Origin: Gautieria morchelliformis
Lineage: Eukaryota; Basidiomycota; Agaricomycetes; Gomphales; Gomphaceae
DNA: 64,000 nt
NCBI GenBank assembly: GCA_015179125.1
Contig: WHVA01000410.1
Location: forward strand, 40,977 to 104,976
Direction of reading: 5' to 3'
This document shows, one piece after another, positions 36,265-47,365 of this stretch. The first letter of the stretch is position 1, and the number at the start of each line of letters is the position of its first letter. Position numbers and translations under genes: made by a program. Below the pieces are notes generated by a model. That model saw only the letters and a program-made list of their open reading frames with translations. It was not told the origin of the DNA and made no database searches.

Positions 36265-37108
36265 ACTGTAAATAGTCACACATGCAATCTCAAAATGGGT
36301 GTTTGTCCTGATCACACGCTCTTGCCATGGCGCGTTCGCAGCTATACTCATGCAGCTATACTCAGCTAACTTATATGCATGCTAAGTTGTGATGTATACT
36401 CATACTAGTGATTCACACAACACTATCTATACCACTGGGCCTGATGTGTTAGGTATGCTTCTAATATACATCTATCTATTCATAATGATCTAGCTGTAAG
36501 GTACTGACTACAGATTTTGGAAACACACACAGCCGAACCAAAGCCCTCCTGCCACACATAACCCCTGAACCAACACACAAAACCCTGGACCCTGGATCAA
36601 GTATTATTCTATCTTCTGTCCCATAGAGGGAATGGCGGCGGGTAGTAGTATAGTGAGGAGACGAGCCCCTGATGTTCGACCACGACGATATAAGGCATCT
36701 AATTAACGTTCCTTCTTGAACACAACTTAATCTTACACCCATTATGACTTACCTCTTCGATTTTCTTCACTTTCGATATTTTCTCACGAAAACTGTGTTA
36801 CAGGTAGTTTCCCAAAGGTGTCGGATTTAACATTCGACAAAACTTATATTCCTTGCATGCCGACGTCATTATGAATAAAAACCCAGTTTTCTCCAATTTT
36901 TTTCTATAATACAAATTTATTGTAAATCTTGTTGAATTACTGACTTAACTATTTGGAAGTTCTTCGACAAGGGCTGCACCGGCAACGCCGGTCTCTAGAT
37001 TGAAAGCCGTGAGGCTTGTGACCTGCCTGTGACAACACGAGTTGCTCTCTTCCATCATGTGCTTGTTATTGACGGGCCCAACCCAGGCCCTCAGAGCTCC
37101 TGAAGAAC
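36265..37108. other. Spacer inside the KDZ element
   Basis: 844 bp between the transposase stop and the next ORF. Peptides just before 37109 on the plus strand suggest that the second gene may have an upstream exon here, but no start could be fixed. Confidence 0.4.
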
Positions 37109-38241
37109 ATGATCTACAGTTCAGATTACTTACCAGCTCGTTCAGTTGGCATTCCTGGCCCTCCAGGCCAATTAATCGCCTCACTTCTCCCCGACCATAT
37201 CCACCGGTGGATTGAAGAGCAAGAAACCCATGGTATTGTGCCAACAGCTGCCACTATTGCGGGTGAGCGGCGTGTTCGTGCCTTTGGATTTGGATCACAG
37301 CAATGGGATCCCAACATGGCATTGCAGCTACCTCAGGGCTGGATTCATAACATAAGTGAACGCACACACATGCGCATGGATCTTTTACGGGACATAAACG
37401 ATCTAGTAAGTTCTGTATATTTTTCATGCCACCGATAGTTACTTACGAATGTCATATCCATGGTTTTTAGGTCACGGTCTATAATAACCTCACAGGTTCT
37501 GCATGTCTTTTCATCACCACTCACCCTGAGCATGACCCCAAGTTGGCGCCGGCAGAAGTTGGGCCAAGCCTTCTCAAGCGCAACACCCTGATAATCCCCG
37601 GGGACAATATATCTGGCCACCGCCTGGCGGTGACTGCCCTTGCTGAGGCTTTCGTCAGCAGTGTTGCCTTGCCATGGACTCATGAATGGAAAAAAAGGGC
37701 GGCCAAAGCAGGATATATTACCAAATGTGAGTGTCGAGTATCTTCCTTGAATGCTGCTGATTCGTGAGCAGTCACCCCTGACATTGTTCATGATGGCGAT
37801 AAAACCCCTGAACTGGTGACCTCACCAGCGAAGAGGGATCACATTGCTCACAAAGGCAATCTGCATAGCCCATCGCCTGTCACTGCTAATGAGAAGCCAC
37901 CTACTGCTAAGCCTATGGAGAATCCTTCGACCATCCCAGATTTCTTATTTGACTCGTGGCTTAGGCTGAAACTCGAAACGGCAGACCAGGCTGACATGCA
38001 GCCTCAGTGCAATACAAGGAAAGTCCCAGCCGTGCTATTCGATATGGTGGACAGCTTGCGATTCCCTGGTGACAGGGATACGATGAGATGGGCACAGTGG
38101 CTCATAGACACAGCCTTTGCTGTTCCACCGAGCCACTTGGTTGGGGTCATTCAAGAGAATGCTGGCATTAAGAGCCCTCTCGCTGATGTGCTTGCCACTT
38201 ATGCTCTCGAAGCCGTTGCTCAGAATCTGGAAAATAAATAA
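37109..38241 (+). CDS. KDZ-associated accessory gene A, unknown function
   Basis: Three exons assemble: PGPPGQLIASLLPDHIHRW ... RAFGFGSQQWDPNMALQLP, then VTVYNNLTGSACLFITTHP and NTLIIPGDNISGHRLAV, then FTPDIVHDGDKTPE to the stop after AVAQNLENK. Intron ends follow GT-AG rules (37409-37470 and 37729-37771). The first half looks globular; the second half is more polar with a helical tail. The true start may lie upstream of 37109. I looked for the HxD metal triad of TET/JBP dioxygenases, which accompany some fungal KDZ elements, and did not find a convincing one. The gene lies between transposase and accessory gene B on the same strand within the same TIRs, so it probably moves with the element. 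Confidence 0.55.
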
Positions 38242-38386
38242 TAGCAACTAGTTCAGTTAGTGCAATGTTACTATGAATCAAATGGTGTCTATGTTACTAT
38301 GAATCAAACTGTGTCTATGTTACTATGGATCGAATTAGCTTTCGGAGTTTGATCTCAGAATTTTTTATGCTTGAACCACCTCTATC

Positions 38387-39894
38387 ATGCATCCTAGTGG
38401 CAAGAACAGAAGTAAAGGCCCCACTCTCACGTATCGTCAGCGTCAGCAAGCTTGTGCTGCTGCTCTGTCCAAACACATCGCTATTAATAATGATGTAGAT
38501 TCGATGCTGAGAGTTATTGACCATGAGGCCAAACGACTCAGCAAAAAGCACCACCGCTCTATTGCCTGGTTTCAACACCAATTCTTTCAAGGTGGGCGTG
38601 TTGTCCGTCAGAAACGTGCTGTGAGCGTATTCAACGCTGCAAAGCAAATTGAAGGTTTCCTTGAGGGACGTAATGGAAGTACGTTGTCTAACTCTTAGTG
38701 ACATTTTCCCACTTAACTTGTTGTTGCTTGGCATTCAGGCATAACAGACGAGGAGAAGACTAGTTTTCAGGAGATCCAGACAAAACTCTATCAGATGGGT
38801 GGGGCAGAGTTTGCGTCTAAGCTCCCACATGGCATGCAGGTGTTCCTGAGGACCCAGACACAAATCTGGCGTAATCAAAAGCATACAGCGCCTCGTGCAA
38901 GTATTCGCGCAGTCATCCAGGATGGCCGGTTGACTCTGGAACGGGTTGCTGATGAGGTATTTGGTGTAATTATTCTGGCATCAGTCACAACTCATTCCTC
39001 TATGATCATAGCTTATAGCATTGAGTGCACGGACAGATATGGAAACATTCCTCTTTGCCGTCAAGGGGAAACCAGAACATTCGATGCCAGGCTTCTTCGC
39101 TGCATCAGAGAAGGGTAGCCGCTATGTACTCCATGGTATGAAAAGGCACACGGCAGATCTCATCAAAGAGTTCGAGTCTTACGTTCTGGGCGATGTTGAA
39201 GGTAATAGTAATTCTTAAATATTCTTTATAATCTCTCACTAGGCTTGAAGGTCTAATCCTGAACCACAACGGGCATCTGGCTGAATGTAAAAGCAACATT
39301 CGTCGTCTAATTCGAGAGGGGTTAGTGGCCATTACTGGAGACCCGAAGACCAACATGTAATATGAGTGGTATGAGAAACTCATAGTGCTGGAGAAGGGGG
39401 TAGCACTCACCAACTGGCCGCCTGATGTCCCTTTTGGCGGTGTCTCGGACATTGGATCCTTCCATCATCTCCGTCGCCTACATACCGCACTCACCTTGGA
39501 GGATCCCAATGAGCGATGTAAATGGGTTACACTATCCAGTGAGGAGTTGGAAACCCGGAGGGCTGCTTTCAAGAAAGCTGAAGCCAACGTGATACCTAAA
39601 CAACGCAAGCGCAAGACCCACGTAGCCGCTGAATCAGATACCAGCTCGAGTTCGGAGTCTGGTTCAAATACAGCTTCAAACGAGGAGAATGAAGGTGATC
39701 GTAGATCAAAGAGGCGCAAAACAGCCCATGAGGCAGACAAAGAGAATGACTCCCCGAGCACTGCTGCCAAAAGCAAGGTGGGCAAGAAGAAGGGTGGCAA
39801 GGGCAGGGGCAAGGGCAAAGCCACCGGCACTGGTGTGAAGGGCCAAAAGAAGGACACGAACACAGCCAAAGCTGCTCCAAAAGAAAGCCACTAA
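38387..39894 (+). pseudogene. KDZ-associated accessory gene B, with a premature stop
   Basis: Exons encode LTYRQRQQACAAALSKHIA, DHEAKRLSKKHHRSIAWFQ, QFFQGGRVVRQKRAVSVFNA, then ITDEEKTSFQEIQTKLYQMG, METFLFAVKGKPEHSMPGFF, SEKGSRYVLHGMKRHTADLI, an intron ending near 39256, GLILNHNGHLAECKSNIRRL, then WYEKLIVLEKGVALTNWPPD, and a Lys/Gly-rich tail (GKKKGGKGRGKGKATGTGVK). It resembles a widespread unnamed agaricomycete protein in which a KxHRS..W.Q..F.QGGRV helix pair and a LLFAV-GxPEH segment recur. TAA at 39358-39360 interrupts the frame between TNM and YEWYEK, and no intron bypasses it. The basic tail suggests nucleic-acid binding. Function unknown. Confidence 0.6.
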
Positions 39895-40100
39895 CAACCA
39901 CCTGCTTGCATCTCAAGTACAGGCGAATGAGAACTAACAGTACAGGAAACGGTACTCTATTATCTCATGTTCTTCCATTACAGTTGTTAACTTTTCCTTG
40001 CTTGGTTTCAATTTTTTGTTGTGTTCGTGTGCAAGATGCCATTATACACACGCGAATGAGGGTTGACGGCGCCGGATACCTGACCCACTCCCATATCGGG

Positions 40101-41331
40101 ATCTCCTGAATTTTAGGATATCTTCAATAAATTTTTCTTGTCTATATGTTTAGTTTTGGATGACAAGTATGCTCGCTGGCTGCCATGACGAGCACAGGCT
40201 CCGCGTGAACCGCTAACAATGAGAGAAGCTCAGATCCGTCAGCTCCTCATTTTTAGGATAATTGCCATATATTTATTATACATCAATATTTATTTACAAT
40301 GTTGACTGCGTGGTCATCGTCGGCGACGACGAGCACGGGCTCCGCACAATGGGCTAACGCTGAGAGAAGCTCAGATTCGTCATCTTCTCATTTTTAGGAT
40401 AATTGTCATATATCTATTATACATGAATATTTATTTACAATGTTGCTTGCGTGGTCATTGTCGGCGACGACGAGCACGAGTGGTTTGCAGTGGTCCGTGG
40501 GATGATGCCGTGTTGTTCCGGAAACTGACATCGGACGACGCCGGATGCATGAGCCTAGACGTGTCGATGACATGAGTCCACACCTGACAAGAGACCACAA
40601 GGCGAGCACTGACCTTTTCCACGGAATTATTGGCGGAATAGGTCCTTCACGAGAAAATTTCTAGTTAAGATAGGGGACACCAGGAACCAACCACCCTGAC
40701 ATAAGTGAGCGCTTAGATCACGTGATGCGCCAAATCGAAAGACTTGGGTCTCAATTTTTCAAAAAGTGTGCCAGATAATTCAATTTTGATATACAGAAGT
40801 GTAAATTTTATATCTAATTACTATACTTTTGATTGACTTGCTAATATGTTACTGGCAAGGGACTCTGCCCATGTTTGACCAATTTGCTGTGTCACGTGGC
40901 ACGTGACCTCCCAGAATGGTCATCTGTCACTGAGCGCCAACGTCCAAGCGCTGAGAAAGCTGACAAATACTGTCACGTGACGCGCCAAATGTTGCGGTTG
41001 GAAAATACAAAATGTGTCCCAAATGGTTCCAAAACACAAAATAAAGTATTTGGATAAAAATTCTTAGTCTGCACTTCAACTCAGCTACCCTGCATTATTT
41101 AGCTAAACCCTTTCCTACAAATTCAAACTAGACATATTGAGAGAAACCCTTAGGACTCAAATAAGTCAGAACTTAATGTATGTGGGTGGAATTGAGGATG
41201 TCGGAAGGCAGCTGCTACTGGCGTGCTCGCTTACATAAAGGTGGTTGGTTCCTGGTGTCCCCTATCTTAGACTGAGACCACACATGTGGGGTGTGGGTCC
41301 AACTGGATTTCCATTTGGTGCCGTACAGGTG
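40101..41331 (-). repeat. Right terminal inverted repeat of the KDZ element (MITE-interrupted)
   Basis: Reverse complement of the left terminus, with the same tandem units in mirror order. It is interrupted by the MITE at 40668-41267; removing the MITE and one TA rejoins CTAGTTAGACTGAG, which is exactly the reverse complement of the left terminus at 32337-32350. Confidence 0.85.
40668..41267. mobile_element. 600-bp mariner-like MITE nested in the KDZ terminus
   Basis: Perfect 28-bp inverted ends (AGATAGGGGACACCAGGAAC then CAACCACC) extended by an imperfect match, flanked by a TA duplication. No transposase is encoded. The interior has two related CACGTGA-CGCCAAAT blocks. The TA target and TIR layout fit Tc1/mariner-type non-autonomous elements. 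Confidence 0.85.
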
Positions 41332-41339
41332 CATCGGGA

Positions 41340-41644
41340 CGTGCATGCTAGAGGTTAAACTGAGCGCTAAGAGCAGATCGTCAGTGAAGCAGACCGTCAG
41401 TACAGCTACCATGAGGAAACTCGACTTCACAAACAAGTGCCAAACAACTCACACTCATGGTGATGGAGTCGGATGTGATTTCATTCCCCTGAGTGTGATA
41501 TGGTGTCCAACGTAAGAATCCACGCAACACGTGGAGCTGGCGAATTGGACCGTTTCATAACGTCCATCGTCACCTCCAAGGACCGTTTGTTTAAAGCATT
41601 TGAGGTACTCTCATCTGAGATATTCGGTATACAGCCTCACTGTT
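41340..41644. other. Right flank of the KDZ insertion
   Basis: About 300 bp between the target duplication and the next ATG. It probably includes the upstream region of the following gene; the KDZ element therefore separates that gene from about 120 bp of old upstream DNA now at 32150-32268. Confidence 0.4.
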
Positions 41645-42310
41645 ATGCGAAGCAGATCGCGGTTACCTAGAGATTACTTCGCGCACATGTCCTATATCGC
41701 CAAAAGTAATCGACACTCGCTTAAACACGAGTTGGACGCAACGAAGCGAAGACTGCAAGAGAGTTGCAAACGATTGGAGGAGTTGTTGAGGCGACGCGAA
41801 GAAGAGCTCAGGTATTGGGAGGAAGAGCTTGCGAGATTTCGAGAGGATGAAGAGGCACGACAGGAGGAAGAGCGACGTCGAGCTGAGGAATGGCAACGCC
41901 TATTTGAAGACCGTCTACACAGAGATCAAGAACAGTCTTTGGCACGGCGCTCCACTATTGCGAAGGCATGGGTCCAGTATGAAGAACGATGGCAGAACTT
42001 ACAAACCGTGTCGTCTGGATTGACTTTTCAATCCATCCCATGGCCAGTAGCCATCGCAATCACCCTTCCCGAATCCCTCGCGTCGCACCTAATTTCGCAA
42101 TTCATCCTCTCGCCGGAGCACTCGCAAACGAAATCACGAACGCGCCGTATTCATACCGCTCTTCTCCGCTGGCATACAGACCATTTCGACAAGAAGGTGC
42201 TCCACAAAGTCGTAGAACGAGATCACTATGCCGTCAAAGAGGGCGTCGGAAGAGTTGTGAGATGCTTGAATGAACTGTTAGTAGCGGAGAGAGCGAAAGT
42301 TTTCATATGA
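41645..42310 (+). CDS. Coiled-coil protein with a C-terminal J-like / NFKBIL1-like segment
   Basis: 221 aa in one exon from the ATG at 41645. Residues about 20-100 are a strongly charged helix (ELDATKRRLQESCKRLEELL and EEEELARFREDEE-type heptads). Downstream are a WVQYEERWQNL segment, an IPWP motif, and then IHTALLRWHTDHFDKKVL, VVERDHYAVKEGVGRVVRCL and NELLVAERAKV. The second half matches the pattern of basidiomycete proteins related to NFKBIL1, in which an RWHPD(R/K)F motif resembles the HPD of J-domains. Here the Pro is replaced by Thr (HTD), so a canonical HSP70-stimulating role is unlikely. Function unknown. It looks intact. An alternative non-ATG extension upstream is not needed. Confidence 0.65.
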   Translation: MRSRSRLPRDYFAHMSYIAKSNRHSLKHELDATKRRLQESCKRLEELLRRREEELRYWEEELARFREDEEARQEEERRRAEEWQRLFEDRLHRDQEQSLARRSTIAKAWVQYEERWQNLQTVSSGLTFQSIPWPVAIAITLPESLASHLISQFILSPEHSQTKSRTRRIHTALLRWHTDHFDKKVLHKVVERDHYAVKEGVGRVVRCLNELLVAERAKVFI

Positions 42311-42565
42311 TCGTATCTAAATCATTGAACGTTTGGTGCAAGGGACACTCGCAGTCGTACATAAAACCGTAACATAGCATCTTACGAAATTACTCTCATG
42401 AGGTGGCTGGCGTGACTTCTTCCATGTCGGTGACGTCTGAAAAGCCGGCTCATGAGGCCTGATGTTCTTGCCGTACCTTCGAGCCAAGCCAAGGAAATAA
42501 AGGTCAAGTTGTCCAGATGGATGGGATGCCCCTATGTAGTGCTAACGAGAAGACGAGCTAATACT

Positions 42566-44268
42566 CTAATATAACACCTTACTCAACTTCTGCAAACTCC
42601 CTAATAATACATCGCCGCGCTTGATTACCGTCTCGTACTGCGCCGCTTTCATGGAGGCCCGTGTTGTCTCGACAATCCCGTGCACCTGGTCAATCGAACA
42701 ATTGAGCCGACCGGACGAGATGAAATGTGATAGATCACTGCGCAAGACGACGATTTCAGCTTCAGGTCACATGCCATTCTCAGTCGACTATATACGCACT
42801 TGTCGACAAACGCCTCCTTCACGCCAAACGCAGCGCTCATACTCTTCAATGTCAAAGAGCTGTAGCTCTCTAAAAGCTGCGCATACGCGCGGATCCTCAT
42901 CTCTCGTACGTACCACCGAGCGTGCGGGCGGAGAATCTGGGAGGGTAGCAGGTGGGCTTGCTCGAGCGATGCTGGTAATTGGCATGAGGAATGGTCAAGG
43001 GATGCTTGCATGAAATACCACCAGCTTACCCAGGGCAATGAAGAATTTGTCATAGTGGCACTCGTACAACGATTTCGTGAAGTCTGACAAGTCTTTGATT
43101 TCATGCAGCACCGAATTCACTTCAGGAGACTGGAGAATCTATGGGTGAAATGCTGTGAGCCATAATAGGACAAGCGACGAAATCGCCAAGGAGAGAGAAG
43201 AACCAAATGTCCGACTTCGCAACTAAGACATAGAACTACAGAAATTGAACATACCTTTTTCTTCATTTCAACCCTTCCAAGAGATAAGGTGCCAGCAACA
43301 ACTGCATACAAGACAAGTTTATCGTAGGGTAATAATTCTGTGGCGGTAAATGTCGACAAAGAATCCAGGAGGAGAGGGGTGGCACGATGGAATTGTCTGC
43401 AGAATAGCGTCCGGAAAGCAAACACGAGAAAGGCCATATATCAATTCCATGTGGGAAGAAATAGTCAAACAGCAGCGTACCGAATGGATAATGTGTGTAG
43501 AGCCTGGTATACTTTTAGCCTATTGCGGCGGTCCCAATCCCCACCTTTCTCGATGAGCCTATGAGGAACAGTGTCAGATTGTAAGGTGATAGGAAAAGAA
43601 AGGTGTTACTACTCGTCAGCTTTGGTAAGGTTGTCTTTGATGATCTGCTCGTTTGAAAAAAAGAAGCCTACCCGCACTAGGGTTAGGACAAGGTCGATCT
43701 TCGACCCTAAACCCGGTGTCTTATCAAGAGCAAGAGCGAGCGCCGATAAACCATTCTCCTTGATACAGACGCATAATGTATGAGACAGTATTCGGTCGGA
43801 TGAAGGCATGCCATGAATGGCGCCACACCTTGTCCCCAATTCTGGTCAAGTATGTCGCCTTAGCTCTAAGTGCATCCGCAATTTCGCTCTCGCCTTCGGT
43901 TTTTTCAGCCTCTGCCAAGCGAGCGTCAAGCTTGTCAAGCTCGTCCTTATTCTGCGAGGCCATTTCCTCGTGCAAACGAGCATCGAATAGTAGTGGTGCT
44001 GTGGTGTTGGTGGGCAGCGACGTGGACGTGGACGGGTCAGAAGTGGAAGTAATATAACGGTAATAAGGTGCCATTTCTGCATGGTAACACTAGTTCTCAA
44101 GGATCGATAATAGTAACGAGAACAATTGAACGCACGATCTTTCTGAATACCTTTGAGCAGCTCTGTACGAGCATGGTCATGAAGATGCGTTAAGGAGGGA
44201 GTAGAAAGGATGAAGGCGAATTGGGTAAGATCGAAGTTGGGGATGGGAAGAACGACGTCGTCGCTCAT
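42566..44268 (-). CDS. RPN7: 26S proteasome regulatory subunit RPN7 (PSMD6)
   Basis: RPN7 is a PCI-domain subunit of the proteasome lid. Reading down the minus strand: [135 protein letters not shown], the PCI part [20 protein letters not shown] and [20 protein letters not shown], ending [19 protein letters not shown]. Each junction fits a GT-AG intron of about 50-70 nt; no stop or frameshift was seen in the assembled exons. Length is close to the usual 390-430 aa. A rearranged pseudogene copy lies inverted at 48573-49990. The start codon is 28 bp from the proposed stop of the next gene upstream, an unusually short gap. Confidence 0.9.
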
Positions 44269-44296
44269 GGTTGGAATGAAGACGCGACAAGACGCG

Positions 44297-45031
44297 TCAG
44301 CGGATTCGAACAAGCAGGTTGGTCAGCGGCTGGCCTGCCGATTCAGTGAGGTTCAGGTCGGTGAAAACCATGGTCCTGGTCTGAACATCCTGGATCGCAA
44401 AAATGATGCCGGCGGGAACACTATATTCTGATAAATTGCTCTATGATGTCTATTCACTCCCTTGGTTGAGTTGGCTCCAAACGTTTCTGCGGCCATATCG
44501 TCAGCGCTATCTGGCAGTACGTGGATGCTTCTGGATGCTTCTTTCCTCAGGCTCCACAGCGTAAAGCAACCACTTTCAGCATCTTCGCGCCCGTCTGAGG
44601 AGTTGTCGTTATGGGCTGTGAGCGTGACCACACAAACAGCCTTTTACCGTAATCACTCTTGTGAAAATAGCCCTACCCATTTGGCTTCGTATTTCCAATC
44701 AATTATGCTCCCGTTAGCGACTGTATCTTTTGGTCTTGCCCGTGATCTATGCTTGCAGCGGTAAACTATGTACCTGAGACAAGGCGGCGGTTCAGGGGGC
44801 AACGAAATCGAAAAACCCATCTGTGGCATCGTGCCATACAACTGATATGTCGGGAATCCAAAACGTCTCCTGACGCAGGACAACAAGAGAACCTTGAATA
44901 ATCATTGCCACACCCAGTCAACAACCTCGACACGATCCTGTGCTAATGCAGTAGGTCCTTGGACTCGCGGGACCGTCGATACATGTCTATGAGGGAGCCT
45001 GGCAATATTGTCCACATCCTCCGTCAGGTGA
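44297..45031 (-). CDS. Partial unrecognised gene upstream of RPN7
   Basis: Minus-strand blocks with coding character: HLTEDVDNIARLPHRHVSTV, TALAQDRVEVVDWVWQ, SLVVLRQETFWIPDISVVWH, IIDWKYEAKW, VVTLTAHNDNSSDGREDAES, LWSLRKEASRSIHVLPDSAD, DMAAETFGANST and finally TDLNLTESAGQPLTNLLVRI before a TGA at 44297-44299. Introns between these are inferred. There is no credible start: coding character fades at about 45031, where the sequence changes to a GC-rich island, so the 5' part seems lost. The family is not recognised. Confidence 0.4.
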
Positions 45032-45089
45032 GCGGCCTAGTTGAAGGTACTAATACTTAGCATATTTAACAACACGTATTTATTAGGGC

Positions 45090-45560
45090 CAAGGGTGCTT
45101 TGTGGCAGAGATTCGGCCGGCGCAACGCCTGCGCCGCTCGCCACGAGCTTGCGACTCGTCTCGCCACGCGCACCGGCCCCCAGCCGACGATGCAGCCACT
45201 ATCCGTCAACGCAGCGACCATCCGTGTCCGCCGCCCCGCGAGCAACCGCAACGCACTCGTGGGTAGCCGGCGCTCGCCTTGGTCAAGGGGATCCACCAGA
45301 CCCGCGATCAGCCACGGCGCGAGCGCGGACCGGCGGGAGGGCGACGGAGGCGAACGTGGGCACACGCCTGCCGCCGACGCCGCACAGGCGCGTTCCCCAC
45401 GCGCACGTGCCGTTACGCACGCGCAGGCGCACGCGATGCCGGCGCCGACGTGACCCGCTTTCCCGCGTCGACGCCCGCAGGCCCCGCCGCCGACTTTGGT
45501 TGCGAGGTCTCGTCCACGAGGCCGCTGACACCGAGGGGCTCGTGGCGCACGCCACGAATG
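45090..45560. other. GC-rich island, possible foreign or captured fragment
   Basis: About 470 bp of clearly higher G+C and CpG content than either flank, open on both strands in several frames. One minus-strand frame reads WLIAGLVDPLDQGERRLPTS and MVAALTDSGCIVGWGPVRVA, which looks protein-like, but Arg/Ala-rich sequence in all frames is expected from composition alone. No intron, start codon context or family could be assigned. Confidence 0.4.
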
Positions 45561-45599
45561 TACGATCACAGACCTCCGGTTGCCAAATGATGCCAGCGT

Positions 45600-47084
45600 A
45601 TTGCACTCTGATCGGCTCGGCGGTGGTCTAGCTGTAAGGCAGCTGCTGTTTTGGCGTTCATCTAATAATAACCTTGTATTTTGTGTAGCGGATCGGACAA
45701 AGAGACTCCTTGCTGGTCCGCATCCTACGATGGCTCTGCTTCCCGCCAAATGTGTTTTTCTGGTCACAATTACCGGCTTCCTCCCAGGGAACTGTAGACG
45801 CTCTCTCAGTCGGCCATGCATTTCCAGTGACATAATTGACAACCTTCAGGGTTGAGATGGACGAGGCACTGTGCTCTAGCCCTCAGTCTCTGTCCTTGGC
45901 GAGTGCCGTTTATGTCCCAGCACTGAACCTGTCATTTTCGACCTCAACGCTCAGGCCTCTTGTCCCGCGACAAAGTTTCTGCATCCACTGGTAGTGGCTT
46001 GTGACCCCACATTGGCCTATCACCATGCATCATAAACTATGGGTACCCTTCGCTTGTGGTGGAACTGCAGAACAACTCCCATCGTACGGGTCCAGATAGT
46101 ATTAACCCCTTTCGGTGCTGACGAGTAAAGTAGTAAGCATCAGTGAGGTATTTATTCTTAATGTTTCAAGCGGTCGCTCATCGTGACACGCTCTGTAGTC
46201 ACTGGCAAGCGTAGCAGACTCCAGACGCCGTCTCTTCCTAGAGTTTTATGTCCGTCTAGGTTTTATGCTCGACTCACCATGAGAATACTTCACGAGATGT
46301 TCATGGCGTGGACGACCTGCACCTTTCTACGGCTTTACGGTATCCAATCTCCCGCTGGGCACCTTGCTGGTTCTGAGCGGACATGTCCCTCATGCCACCA
46401 AGGTACTTTCAGATCCATCCTATACTAGGTGATGATATCCTTTGACGTGCCTTCGTCCGCACCGGGTCCTACAGCTACTCTAGTTACTCCTCGTGAAGTG
46501 CGACTAGACGGTGATAGGAAATCTTGTATGGCTTTTGTACTGAGATTACCTCTTAGGTCACCGGAAATCAAGATGAGGGCCCCCCCGGCCTACCTGTGAA
46601 ATAGATCCTGAATATGTTTTATGGCACTATAAACAGGCTAAAAACCGCGATGAGTGTCTAAGTCTCTCGCCTGTCAGTGCTCAGCTTAAAAACATATACT
46701 TCACTTCGGGTTATTTGTCTTCTTCCGCTGCTGTTGTGATCGCCGAGTCTCACCATTAAGCGCATTAAGCGGTTGGCTCTAGTGTTGCCGCGGCTCGGCT
46801 TTGGCTCCGTGCCGAGCCAAGCTAATCCAAAAACATCGACACGGGGAACGCGAGGGAGGGGTCGGCGAATGGTTGGTCCTCGTCGATGTCATCGTGCGCC
46901 TTGCGCTAGTTTTCCCGCCCGAAAAATATTTTATTCATGTAGACATGTGTGATGCAATCGGGTGCTGATTATGTACGTAGCTAGAGGCCGGCGTCGCCGG
47001 CGTGGCCCTTGGTCGAAGACGTCGGAGCATAATGCATGACTTTTTATTATTCATGGTACTACACGGCTCCAAGAAATAAACCGA
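45600..47084. other. 1.5-kb degenerate region
   Basis: Only short ORFs on both strands. No known family, TIR or LTR was recognised. Confidence 0.45.
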
Positions 47085-47365
47085 GTCTATTAAAACAGTG
47101 TCGTTCAGGCACACATGACTAAAAATAGAGAGCGTCCGGATCATAGTCACAGAGTTCGATAATAGAGTCAAGAAACCGTGTATGTACAGGGAGCGTAGAG
47201 TGGAATGGGCACTGGGCGGAGGTCTGAGGTTCTGTGACTAGTTGGGACATAAGCCATCAATGAGCCAGCTCGAGGACTGAGCGGACGTACTCGGCTAGCC
47301 CTCCTACGCGGAGTGTCGCCCGGAGTGTCGCCTGGTGCACGTAGGTCGTATCACTGCGGCATCGA
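47085..47365. repeat. Segmental duplication, copy B (partner 11210-11545)
   Basis: Matches copy A around AGTCTATTAAAACAGTGTCG and GACTGAGCGGACGTACTCGG with scattered substitutions and indels. In this copy the minus strand continues as a short coiled-coil-like frame (47304-47582: REAEKMLRAEEKTQKS, LDDKVTALRTKVITLEMKF) without a clear start or partner exon. Confidence 0.7.

Larger units (their letters stand above)
32277..41331. mobile_element. Complete KDZ-superfamily DNA transposon, 9.06 kb
   Basis: The element is bounded by long inverted repeats starting CACCTGTACGGCACC and by an 8-bp target duplication CATCGGGA (32269-32276 and 41332-41339). It holds a KDZ transposase gene (32954-36264) and two further plus-strand genes (37109-38241, 38387-39894). 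The right terminus was later hit by a MITE (40668-41267). The 8-bp duplication agrees with what is reported for Zisupton-type relatives of KDZ. About 73 bp present in the right terminus (around 40585-40657) are missing from the left one, so the termini are no longer identical. Confidence 0.88.

Noticed and set aside
37109-38241. TET/JBP dioxygenase carried by the KDZ element
   Set aside because: Such genes accompany some fungal KDZ elements, but no convincing HxD...H...R pattern was found in the translated exons.
45066-45842. 258-codon minus frame in the GC island
   Set aside because: Competing frames on the other strand are equally open; composition explains them and no domain is visible.
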